From Firm-04 sp045628085 (GTDB taxonomy: Bacteria; Bacillota; Clostridia; Oscillospirales; Ruminococcaceae), in NCBI GenBank assembly GCA_045628085.1, contig JAZQOZ010000092.1, forward strand, positions 1-19,730: a stretch of 19,730 bases of DNA, in the 5' to 3' direction. The position numbers and the translations under genes are program-made. Positions 7,034 to 11,857 of this stretch are shown in pieces. Positions within the stretch are counted from its first letter, which is position 1; the number at the start of each line of letters is the position of its first letter. Under the pieces are notes generated by a model. That model was not told the origin of the DNA and made no database searches. It saw only the letters and a program-made list of their open reading frames with translations.

Positions 7034-7204
7034 ATGAAATACATTGTTACAACAGAAAATTACCAGCATGATATATACTTCAAAATCCTTGAGAATGCTC
7101 TTGCAAAAGCCAAGCGCATTCATGATGAAACCGGTGAGAAAATGAAAGTTCTTGAAGTTGACGAAGATACAAATGTAATTTTAGAAGAACATCTTATAGG
7201 CTGA
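7034..7204 (+). CDS. Small hypothetical protein (56 aa)
   Basis: ATG 7034 follows GGAGTG by a suitable distance and ends at TGA 7202. The sequence (KYIVTTENYQHDIYFKILEN, ending VLEVDEDTNVILEEHLIG) has strand-helix-strand character and is mildly acidic at the end. No family recognised. It is the last gene before the first array terminator at 7245. Confidence 0.6.
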   Translation: MKYIVTTENYQHDIYFKILENALAKAKRIHDETGEKMKVLEVDEDTNVILEEHLIG

Positions 7205-7244
7205 TTTTCTTACTGCTTAGAAAAAGTGAGAACCAAAGAACACT

Positions 7245-7277
7245 AGGAGAGTTGATAAGAGTCAACTCTCCTTTTTT
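7245..7277 (+). terminator. Rho-independent terminator opening the cassette array
   Basis: AGGAGAGTTGA pairs with TCAACTCTCCT (11 bp, loop TAAGAG), followed by a T run at 7272-7277. It lies 40 bases after the stop of the 56-aa gene. Confidence 0.9.
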
Positions 7278-7282
7278 CTGAT

Positions 7283-7390
7283 CCACGCCTATGGGCGCGG
7301 AAATCGCGGTGCAGCCGCGCAAAACGCGGCTGAGATCTGAACGCTGCAAGTGTGCAGCGAGCGGTAAACAGCAGCCTGAGCAATAACAGG
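7283..7390. repeat. GC-rich hairpin repeat, long form (copy 1)
   Basis: Three successive hairpins: CGCC-TATG-GGCG near 7286-7297, GCCGCG-CAAAA-CGCGGC (7314-7330) and CGCTGCA-AGTG-TGCAGCG (7342-7359). A tail with GAGCGGTAAAC and GAGCAATAAC follows. The same block recurs at 8300, 10335 and 13855 with about 90% identity by eye, always between a terminator and an array promoter. Confidence 0.85.
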
Positions 7391-7413
7391 AGAGTCACAC
7401 CGTGTGACTCTCC
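7389..7413. promoter_or_regulatory. Perfect palindrome, copy 2 (25 bp)
   Basis: Arms GGAGAGTCACAC and GTGTGACTCTCC around a central C, the longest of the four copies. It ends 6 bases upstream of the -35 element (7420), a position suited to regulating that promoter or nucleating ParB. Confidence 0.75.
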
Positions 7414-7419
7414 AACAGA

Positions 7420-7528
7420 TTGATTAAAAGCCTATGATGTGGTATAATATAGATGTAGCCAAGGTAAGGCTGCGTAAGACAAATTCATTTTAATGATAGC
7501 CGATTGAACCGGCAGAAAGGCGGTACCT
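7420..7528 (+). promoter_or_regulatory. Array promoter and structured leader (copy 2)
   Basis: TTGATT (7420), spacer AAAAGCCTATGATGTGG, TATAAT (7443-7448). Hairpin A is GTAGCC-AAGGTAA-GGCTGC (7455-7473). The linker AGACAAATTCATT is at 7477-7489. Hairpin B is GCCGAT-TGA-ACCGGC (7499-7513) with one A-C mismatch, then AGAAAGGCGG and ATG 7529. The -35 departs from consensus yet the spacer's GCCTAT is kept. Confidence 0.85.
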
Positions 7529-8062
7529 ATGAAAATGGATGCAAAAGACATTCAGTATGAAACCCTTGAATTACTCGGAAACACGGTTCTTTTCACATGC
7601 CTGAGAATTGACAGAGCAACCGTTCCGGACGGACTATATGCTTATGATGTCAGGCATGACGATGACTGCAACGGTATCATGTGCGAGATTGCGCCGCACG
7701 TTATGGTAAATCATTGGGGGACGGTTTTGTGTCGTGAGCCGATTGAGCTGATTCACGACGGCAGACGCTACATCACGGAAGATGATTACAGCTATCTTGG
7801 TGAAGAAGTGAGCCTGAATGCGTACATGAATTCCGAGCCGAAATTCGATGCAGAAACGATTGCAATTCGCAAGCGTGAGATTGACAAGGCAATCGCTGAA
7901 ATGCAGCGCAGACTGAACCGCACAGACCTGACACCGGAACAGCGGCAGAAATTGCAAGAATCTATTGAATTTCTGCAATCCGATGATGCAGAGCATATTG
8001 AAATTACGGAAGAAGCAATGGAAGCATTCCGGCAGAAAAAGGCAAAGGGGTGTATGCAATGA
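7529..8062 (+). CDS. LPD28-like domain protein
   Basis: 177 residues, translated from the array leader. Residues 10-75 (YETLELLGNTVLFTCLRIDR, VPDGLYAYDVRHDDD, VMVNHWGTVLCREPI) match the pattern I associate with the 'large polyvalent protein-associated domain 28' found in Firmicutes mobile elements as a stand-alone or fused domain; its function is unknown. The C-terminal half is a charged helical region (about 110-177, ETIAIRKREIDKAIAEMQRR, then DLTPEQRQKLQESIEFLQSD), likely coiled coil. The stop overlaps the next start (ATGA at 8059-8062), so translation is coupled. Confidence 0.7.
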   Translation: MKMDAKDIQYETLELLGNTVLFTCLRIDRATVPDGLYAYDVRHDDDCNGIMCEIAPHVMVNHWGTVLCREPIELIHDGRRYITEDDYSYLGEEVSLNAYMNSEPKFDAETIAIRKREIDKAIAEMQRRLNRTDLTPEQRQKLQESIEFLQSDDAEHIEITEEAMEAFRQKKAKGCMQ

Positions 8063-8235
8063 AAACAGCTTATGCAGTTATCGCAGAACGATACAGCGAC
8101 CTGACCTATTTTGCATCTGTTTTTCGTATCGAAGCAGGACGGAATATTTATTTTGACTGTGTTCATAACGGAGACATGGTTTCTATGACCATTTGCGAAT
8201 CGAAAAAGGAAGCACAGAAAATCGCTGATAAGTAG
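8059..8235 (+). CDS. Small hypothetical protein (58 aa)
   Basis: ATG 8059 is chosen because AAAGGGG (8044-8050) is 8 bases upstream; the in-frame GTG 8050 lies inside that ribosome binding site. The product (KTAYAVIAERYSDLTYFASV, then ESKKEAQKIADK) looks like a small alpha/beta fold with a helical end. Such short proteins are frequent in gut Clostridia elements; no function known. Translationally coupled to the LPD28-like gene. Confidence 0.65.
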   Translation: MKTAYAVIAERYSDLTYFASVFRIEAGRNIYFDCVHNGDMVSMTICESKKEAQKIADK

Positions 8236-8260
8236 ATAGTTTGACTAATATTGCCATGAT

Positions 8261-8292
8261 AGAGAGAGTTGAGGACATCAGCTCTCTTTTTT
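8261..8292 (+). terminator. Rho-independent terminator of cassette 1
   Basis: AGAGAGTTGA pairs with TCAGCTCTCT (10 pairs including one G-T; loop GGACA), followed by TTTTT. It resembles the stem of the terminator at 7245. Confidence 0.88.
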
Positions 8293-8299
8293 GTTGCTA

Positions 8300-8420
8300 T
8301 AGCCGCGCCTACGGGCGCGGCAGCAGCGGTGCAGCCGCGCAAAACGCGGCTGAGATCTGAACGCTGCAAGTATGCAGCGAGCGGTAAAGGGGGCTTGAGC
8401 AGTAAAGGAGCGGTAAAATT
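8300..8420. repeat. GC-rich hairpin repeat, long form (copy 2)
   Basis: Begins with GCCGCGCC-TACG-GGCGCGGC (8302-8321), an 8-bp stem closed by a C(UACG)G tetraloop if transcribed. GCCGCG-CAAAA-CGCGGC and CGCTGCA-AGTA-TGCAGCG follow. The tail holds three near-repeats, GAGCGGTAAAGG, GAGCAGTAAAGG and GAGCGGTAAAAT. Confidence 0.88.
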
Positions 8421-8437
8421 TGGCTGCACTCGCAAGA

Positions 8438-8540
8438 TTGACAAAAAGCCTATAATATGATATAATAAATATGTGGTCAGGAGATCACACATGACAAATT
8501 CATTTGATTGCCGATTGAATCGGCGGAAAGGTGGTTTCTT
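8438..8540 (+). promoter_or_regulatory. Array promoter and structured leader (copy 3)
   Basis: TTGACA (8438), spacer AAAAGCCTATAATATGA, TATAAT (8461-8466). Hairpin A GTGGTC-AGGA-GATCAC (8473-8488), linker TGACAAATTCATT (8492-8504), hairpin B GCCGAT-TGA-ATCGGC (8510-8524), then GGAAAGGTGG. Hairpin B differs from the commoner GCCGGT...ACCGGC by a compensated G-C to A-T pair. Confidence 0.88.
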
Positions 8541-8996
8541 ATGGAAAACACAAAGATTACTGATGACGTTATGGTGCAAAAGATGCACGAACAGGCACTT
8601 GAAAGCCTGAAACTCTTGAAGGTGCATGAGAACGTCATTCGGGAGTTCAAGCAGGGGACGCTTAACTGCTCCGAGTTCGGCGGAATCCTCTATTGGCTTG
8701 ACGATGAAGCAAAGGCAGCGGTTGAAGCGTTCCAGAACAAGACCGGCTATCTCGTGTATCACGTTATCAAAAGCCGTACTGATTTCGGCGTTCTGCTGAC
8801 ATACCTCTATATCTCTTCCTACGAAGAAGAATGGGAACAGAACCTCAACGATCTGAAAAACTTGCAGGAGTTCGATCAGGGCGTAAAGGGATATGCGGTT
8901 TATGCCTATGTCGAGAATCTGACCGATCCGGACTGCTCTGAGTTTGGCTCGGTTGTGATTCGCCCGAATATCGGCGGTGTGCAGAGATTGTACTGA
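8541..8996 (+). CDS. Hypothetical protein common in gut Clostridia elements
   Basis: 151 residues. ATG 8541 sits at the fixed distance from the leader's GGAAAGGTGG. Two helices (MVQKMHEQALESLKLLKVHE, then NVIREFKQGTLNCSEFGG) are followed by a mixed region with ILYWLDDEAKAAVEAFQNKT and YLVYHVIKSRTDFGVLLTYL. It ends with CSEFGSVVIRPNIGGVQRLY. I recall near-identical architecture in unnamed proteins of gut Firmicutes mobile elements, without a function. No signal or membrane segment. First of three genes in this cassette. Confidence 0.72.
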   Translation: MENTKITDDVMVQKMHEQALESLKLLKVHENVIREFKQGTLNCSEFGGILYWLDDEAKAAVEAFQNKTGYLVYHVIKSRTDFGVLLTYLYISSYEEEWEQNLNDLKNLQEFDQGVKGYAVYAYVENLTDPDCSEFGSVVIRPNIGGVQRLY

Positions 8997-9005
8997 TACC
9001 AGACA

Positions 9006-9035
9006 CAGCGGAATCGGTGAGAGCCGATTCCGCTG
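9006..9035 (+). promoter_or_regulatory. Perfect intercistronic hairpin before the 65-aa gene
   Basis: CAGCGGAATCGG pairs with CCGATTCCGCTG (12 bp, loop TGAGAG), nine bases after the preceding stop and 12 before AAGGAG. There is no T run, so it is not a terminator. It occupies the place that hairpin B holds in the leaders. Confidence 0.7.
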
Positions 9036-9063
9036 CATGAAGAAAGCAAGGAGCGATTTCAAT

Positions 9064-9261
9064 ATGAATGCAAGCAAAGAGGAAAAGCTGATTGCAACTA
9101 ACATCAAGTGGGATGTTTCAAGTGATGAACTTGGTGACGATCTGCCTGCCGAAGTTGATGTGCCGTCCGGTATGACAGATGATGAAGAAATCAGCGATTG
9201 GCTTACTGATACTTATGGCTTTTGCCATTGCGGATTTGAATTAAAGAAGGTGAATGAATGA
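9064..9261 (+). CDS. Small acidic hypothetical protein (65 aa)
   Basis: ATG 9064 is used because AAGGAG is 10 bases upstream; ATG 9037 is in frame but lacks a site. The product is strongly acidic (SSDELGDDLPAEVDVPSGMT, then DDEEISDWLTDTYGFCHCGF). The ending YGFCHCGFEL is a recurrent C-terminus in unnamed Clostridia small proteins. Function unknown; the charge would allow a DNA-mimic role, which is speculation. The stop overlaps the next ATG. Confidence 0.68.
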   Translation: MNASKEEKLIATNIKWDVSSDELGDDLPAEVDVPSGMTDDEEISDWLTDTYGFCHCGFELKKVNE

Positions 9262-9479
9262 AAGGTTTTCCGGATGAAGAAACCGTAAAGCGGATTAAGG
9301 AGAAATATCCGAAAGGTACGAGGGTGCGGCTTGTCCATATGAATGATCGGCAAGCACCGCCGATCGGCACGATCGGAACCGTAATGTATGTTGATGATAT
9401 TGCAACGATTCATGTTGCATGGAGCAACGGCAGTTCTCTCGGCATTGTCTATGGTGATGATTGCTGCGCAATAGTATAA
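9258..9479 (+). CDS. DUF4314 domain protein
   Basis: 73 residues, start overlapping the upstream stop (ATGA). The sequence FPDEETVKRIKEKYPKGTRV, VRLVHMNDRQAPPIGTIGTV and DDIATIHVAWSNGSSLGIVY follows DUF4314 throughout: an N-terminal helix with YP.GTRV.L, then a small beta-barrel-like part with P.GT.GTV...DD.GTIHV.W.NGS.LG. The family is widespread on Firmicutes mobile elements and has no known function; the barrel is SH3/KOW-like in appearance. Last gene of its cassette, ended by the terminator at 9478. Confidence 0.88.
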   Translation: MKGFPDEETVKRIKEKYPKGTRVRLVHMNDRQAPPIGTIGTVMYVDDIATIHVAWSNGSSLGIVYGDDCCAIV

Positions 9480-9517
9480 AAAGCATCCGCCCTACGTCTA
9501 TGGGGCGGATGCTTTTT
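9478..9517. terminator. Strong bidirectional terminator
   Basis: AAAAAGCATCCGCCC pairs with GGGCGGATGCTTTTT (15 bp, 10-base loop). T runs occur on both strands, so it can end the DUF4314 transcript on + and the predicted small RNA on minus. Confidence 0.92.
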
Positions 9518-9557
9518 GGTATTTTGTCAAGGAGAAACAATATACCAATGAGTTTGA
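9478..9557 (-). ncRNA. Predicted small RNA with anti-Shine-Dalgarno loop (sRNA-1)
   Basis: A consensus minus-strand promoter at 9590-9562 would start an RNA near 9555 that ends at the terminator 9517-9478, about 75 nt. Inside it, TTGGTAT and ATACCAA pair and expose a loop containing TTTCTCCTTGAC, complementary to AAGGAGAA-type ribosome binding sites. No ORF with a start site lies in it. Expression is not shown by sequence alone. Confidence 0.55.
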
Positions 9558-9561
9558 CTAT

Positions 9562-9590
9562 AGTATATCACACATTTTCTGGGTTGTCAA
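9562..9590 (-). promoter_or_regulatory. Minus-strand consensus promoter for sRNA-1
   Basis: On the minus strand TTGACA (9590-9585), 17 bp, TATACT (9567-9562). It points back towards the terminator of the preceding cassette, and its spacer lacks GCCTAT, so it is not an array promoter. Confidence 0.65.
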
Positions 9591-9598
9591 GTAATTTA

Positions 9599-9660
9599 GC
9601 CGCGTCTACGGACGCGGCAGAAGCGATAAACGGCGGCTTAAAACGATAAGGGGGCGGTCA
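9599..9660. repeat. GC-rich hairpin repeat, short form (copy 3)
   Basis: GCCGCGTC-TACG-GACGCGGC is a perfect 8-bp stem in which the last pairs differ from copy 2 by compensatory changes. The middle two hairpins of the long form are missing; the tail keeps AGCGATAAAC and AACGATAAGG. Confidence 0.8.
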
Positions 9661-9682
9661 TACGATATGACTGTACGGAAGA

Positions 9683-9790
9683 TTGATAAAATGCCTATTA
9701 TGTGGTATAATAGAGTTGTAACCGGATGCCGGTTGCAGCAAGACAAATTCATTTTATATAGCCGGTTGAACCGGCAGAAAGGCGTTTTCT
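9683..9790 (+). promoter_or_regulatory. Array promoter and structured leader (copy 4)
   Basis: TTGATA (9683), spacer AAATGCCTATTATGTGG, TATAAT (9706-9711). Hairpin A TGTAACCGG-ATG-CCGGTTGCA (9717-9737) is long and differs in sequence from other copies but pairs fully, with one G-T. Linker AGACAAATTCATT (9741-9753), hairpin B GCCGGT-TGA-ACCGGC (9761-9775), AGAAAGGCG, ATG 9791. Confidence 0.88.
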
Positions 9791-10303
9791 ATGAAAGACT
9801 ATCCAACAATATTCAGAGAGTTTCTTGATCTGATCGAAATGGAACTTGTCCGGTATGAGAACGGCTATGGTGTGATTGATCTGCAAGGTGCAAATCTTGG
9901 AGATATTGAAGGCGACCGGTTCCAGAATGCAAGTGATCTGATCGACCGGCTCGATATTTACATCAATGATTATTATATCGTTGATCTGGAAGAAGAATAC
10001 ACGGAATACTTTGATACGCCGGACGGTGAATCTCCGTATCATACAGCCGAAGAATGGTGCGAGATGTTCAAATTAGCGGCATTCCAAACGAGTGCTGCTG
10101 CACAGTTTATTTCAGCGCATCTTCATGAGTTTCAGTTGCTTGATATGATCGTAAACCACGCTGATGATGTCAGCTTGGATGCTGTATATACATTCACAAG
10201 CGGCGCGGAAGAAGCGTTTAGTTTTCATGTGCGCAATCAGGCTAATGCTATCATTGAGAAATATATGCAGTCAATAGCAAATAGAGAAGAAAAGCAGTCT
10301 TAA
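9791..10303 (+). CDS. Acidic hypothetical protein
   Basis: 170 residues, sole gene of its cassette. The N-terminal half holds YENGYGVIDLQGANLGDIEG and NASDLIDRLDIYINDYYIVD, a pattern I recall from unnamed proteins of gut Clostridia elements. It is markedly acidic (DLEEEYTEYFDTPDGESPYH) with a helical C-terminal half. No catalytic motif, signal or membrane segment. Acidity and the accessory setting would fit a DNA-mimic or antirestriction role, but nothing specific supports it. The last codons lie within the terminator stem. Confidence 0.7.
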   Translation: MKDYPTIFREFLDLIEMELVRYENGYGVIDLQGANLGDIEGDRFQNASDLIDRLDIYINDYYIVDLEEEYTEYFDTPDGESPYHTAEEWCEMFKLAAFQTSAAAQFISAHLHEFQLLDMIVNHADDVSLDAVYTFTSGAEEAFSFHVRNQANAIIEKYMQSIANREEKQS

Positions 10304-10325
10304 ATTAAGGCTGCTTTTTCTTTGC
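10286..10325 (+). terminator. Rho-independent terminator of cassette 3
   Basis: GAAAAGCAGTC pairs with GGCTGCTTTTTC around TTAAATTAA and is followed by TTTG. The stem includes the stop codon of the upstream gene. It is almost the same as the terminator at 11620. Confidence 0.82.
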
Positions 10326-10334
10326 TGTTCATAA

Positions 10335-10452
10335 TCCGCGCCTACGGGCGCGGCAGCAGCGGTGCAGCCGCGCATGACGCGGCTGAGATCTGAACGCTGC
10401 AAGTATGCAGCGAGCGGTAAAGGGGGCTTGAGCAGTAAAGGAACGGTAAAAT
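10335..10452. repeat. GC-rich hairpin repeat, long form (copy 4)
   Basis: CCGCGCC-TACG-GGCGCGG, GCCGCG-CATGA-CGCGGC and CGCTGCA-AGTA-TGCAGCG, then the triplicated GAGCGGTAAAGG / GAGCAGTAAAGG / GAACGGTAAAAT tail. Nearly identical to the copy at 8300 apart from the second loop. Confidence 0.88.
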
Positions 10453-10470
10453 CCGGTGATTCACGATAGA

Positions 10471-10567
10471 TTGACAAAAAGCCTATAATATAGTATAATA
10501 GAGATGTGGTCAGGAGATCACACACGACAAATTCATTGCCGGTATTCCGGCGGAAAGCGAGAATATC
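10471..10567 (+). promoter_or_regulatory. Array promoter and structured leader (copy 5)
   Basis: TTGACA (10471), spacer AAAAGCCTATAATATAG, TATAAT (10494-10499). Hairpin A GTGGTC-AGGA-GATCAC (10506-10521), linker CGACAAATTCATT (10525-10537), hairpin B GCCGG-TATT-CCGGC (10538-10551), then GGAAAGCGAG before ATG 10568. The ribosome binding site is the weakest of the set. Confidence 0.87.
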
Positions 10568-10867
10568 ATGAAACTTCTGAGCATCGTAAAATATGAGGGC
10601 GACGCAGTTTACGAACCGGCTGAGGGCGGCTACTATGTCCCTGTTTTGAGCGTGTGCAAAGTAAGCAAATGCAAGTATAAGTGGCGGCACGCATTAAGAG
10701 CTTTTCGTCATGAGGTTCAGTCAATGAGCGAGTATTACGGCGAGCCGGACTGCCTGACGAAGACCAGCGCACATTGGACAACCGGAAATTATGTCGGTGA
10801 CGATATTGAGCTGCATATCGAATCCGTTGTCGGAAGCCATGAGGTTGTTTATCACGGATATTGCTGA
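10568..10867 (+). CDS. Hypothetical protein (99 aa)
   Basis: ATG 10568 follows the leader. The product starts KLLSIVKYEGDAVYEPAEGG and continues YYVPVLSVCKVSKCKYKWRH, a strand-rich N-terminus with two Cys, then a helix (ALRAFRHEVQSMSEYYGEPD) and a strand-rich end (DDIELHIESVVGSHEVVYHG). No family recognised. First of four genes in this cassette. Confidence 0.7.
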   Translation: MKLLSIVKYEGDAVYEPAEGGYYVPVLSVCKVSKCKYKWRHALRAFRHEVQSMSEYYGEPDCLTKTSAHWTTGNYVGDDIELHIESVVGSHEVVYHGYC

Positions 10868-10878
10868 TATAATGCTGA

Positions 10879-10907
10879 GCCGGGCGGCAAATCCCGGCAG
10901 AAAGGAA
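10879..10907 (+). promoter_or_regulatory. Internal hairpin B-type translation module
   Basis: GCCGGG pairs with CCCGGC (loop CGGCAAAT) and is followed directly by AGAAAGG, as in the leaders, but with no promoter, hairpin A or linker. It lies between two genes of one cassette, six bases before ATG 10914. Confidence 0.7.
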
Positions 10908-10913
10908 ATCATT

Positions 10914-11171
10914 ATGCAGAATCTTTCTTTTGAAGAAATACTCGACTTTACAGAGAGCGAGGATATGGCAAACAGCAAGAACGTCAATCGTTTGCGGCAG
11001 ATGTGGACGCAGTATTGCCGAGAAAGCAACTGGTTTAGCAATGTCGATACTTATGCCTATGATTCGAGAATAGCGCAGATCTGGAACACTCTGCGCGAGA
11101 ATCCGACTTTTCATTATTCCGGTTTTGACTTTTGCCGATTCGATATGTTCATGGCAAAGAGTTTGGTATGA
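10914..11171 (+). CDS. Hypothetical protein (85 aa)
   Basis: Start ATG 10914 is set by AGAAAGGAA just upstream. The product is helical and aromatic-rich (FEEILDFTESEDMANSKNVN, RLRQMWTQYCRESNWFSN, FHYSGFDFCRFDMFMAKSLV). No family recognised, no signal peptide. It lies between the 99-aa gene and the zinc-ribbon gene with short gaps, so it is co-transcribed. Confidence 0.68.
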   Translation: MQNLSFEEILDFTESEDMANSKNVNRLRQMWTQYCRESNWFSNVDTYAYDSRIAQIWNTLRENPTFHYSGFDFCRFDMFMAKSLV

Positions 11172-11185
11172 GGGGGGTGAAAACA

Positions 11186-11371
11186 ATGGAAACAAAACTG
11201 CGAGTTTGTCCGAGCTGCGGAAAGAAGTACAGCGAGCGTCCGGCGCTGTCCCGTAAGGATAACGAAACCTTGATTTGTGCTGACTGTGGAATGAAAGAAG
11301 CGTTTGCAGAGTATATGCAAGCCATGATTCCAACCGATCAAATTATAATTGAAAAGGGGGATAAGGCATGA
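11186..11371 (+). CDS. Small zinc-ribbon protein (61 aa)
   Basis: ATG 11186 is preceded by GAGGGGGGTG, a strong site; longer in-frame starts lack one. Two CxxC pairs (CPSCGKKY at residues 8-15 and CADCGMKEA near 30-38) bracket SERPALSRKDNETLI, so one zinc ion is probably bound. The core C-P-x-C-G-K-x-Y...R-P-A-L-S-R-x-D-N-x-T-L-I-C-x-D-C-G recurs in unnamed small proteins of gut Clostridia. Likely a nucleic-acid or protein adaptor; target unknown. The stop overlaps the next ATG. Confidence 0.78.
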   Translation: METKLRVCPSCGKKYSERPALSRKDNETLICADCGMKEAFAEYMQAMIPTDQIIIEKGDKA

Positions 11372-11619
11372 GTTTTACGAATTTTCTTGTCACCTTATCA
11401 AAGGTGTACGCAGCATATAACGCGATTGAGAATCATGCAGATCTGCGGAAGAACAAACTCACACTTTCTGATTACCGCGCATTTCCGGTTGTATTTGATG
11501 AATTGCAGCATAACTCAACGGCGAAATGTGTATCAGAATCACTTGCTAGATTCTTTGAAAAGAACGGATTTGCTGTAAATCTGAACGGCGTGAATTATGA
11601 AATTTGCCTGGGCAAATAA
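11368..11619 (+). CDS. Hypothetical protein (83 aa)
   Basis: Start ATG 11368 overlaps the zinc-ribbon stop (ATGA); GGGGGATAAGG is upstream. The sequence has two helices (FLVTLSKVYAAYNAIENHAD, then KCVSESLARFFEKNGFAVNL) and a short strand end (NGVNYEICLGK). No family recognised. Last gene of cassette 4; terminator one base downstream. Confidence 0.68.
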   Translation: MSFTNFLVTLSKVYAAYNAIENHADLRKNKLTLSDYRAFPVVFDELQHNSTAKCVSESLARFFEKNGFAVNLNGVNYEICLGK

Positions 11620-11656
11620 GAAAGAAAAGCAGTCTTATTAAAGGCTGCTTTTTCTT
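11620..11656 (+). terminator. Rho-independent terminator of cassette 4
   Basis: AAAGAAAAGCAGTC pairs with GGCTGCTTTTTCTTT around TTATTAAA. Shares its stem with the terminator at 10286, so the two were probably duplicated together with the cassette boundary. Confidence 0.85.
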
Positions 11657-11668
11657 TGCTGCTCAGAA

Positions 11669-11724
11669 ACCGCGCCTATGGACGCGGCAGCGGCGAGCAA
11701 TAAAAAAGGGGGAACAATAAAGGG
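11669..11724. repeat. GC-rich hairpin repeat, short form (copy 5)
   Basis: CCGCG-CCTATGGA-CGCGG, then GGCGAGCAATAAAAAAGGGGG and AACAATAAAGGG. The middle hairpins are missing. Nearly identical to the start of the copy at 14863. Confidence 0.78.
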
Positions 11725-11725
11725 A

Positions 11726-11746
11726 AGAGTCACACGGTGTGACTCT
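11726..11746. promoter_or_regulatory. Perfect palindrome, copy 3 (21 bp)
   Basis: AGAGTCACAC and GTGTGACTCT around a central G; 7 bases separate it from the -35 at 11754, almost the same geometry as copy 2. Confidence 0.75.
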
Positions 11747-11753
11747 ATAAAGA

Positions 11754-11857
11754 TTGACAAAAAGCCTATATTATAGTATAATATAAATGCAGCCGGGGAA
11801 CGGCTGCACAGACAAATTCATTTACAGCCGGTTCAACCGGCAGAAAGGGCGAAAAAT
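11754..11857 (+). promoter_or_regulatory. Array promoter and structured leader (copy 6)
   Basis: TTGACA (11754), spacer AAAAGCCTATATTATAG, TATAAT (11777-11782). Hairpin A TGCAGCCG-GGGAA-CGGCTGCA (11788-11808), an 8-bp stem unrelated in sequence to the GTGGTC type. Linker AGACAAATTCATT (11810-11822), hairpin B GCCGGT-TCA-ACCGGC (11827-11841), AGAAAGGG, ATG 11858. Confidence 0.88.

Noticed and set aside
8163..9107. 314-codon minus-strand open frame across the 8541 gene and the repeat
   Set aside because: It runs through terminator, GC repeat, promoter and leader, all explained on the + strand.
9548..9649. 33-codon + strand ORF starting ATG 9548 after AAGGAG
   Set aside because: The ribosome binding site is 13 bases away, the ORF lies behind a strong terminator and translates the GC repeat; the minus-strand RNA explains the segment better.
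10566..11333. 255-codon minus-strand open frame in cassette 4
   Set aside because: Opposes three well-supported + strand genes with ribosome binding sites; no own initiation signals.
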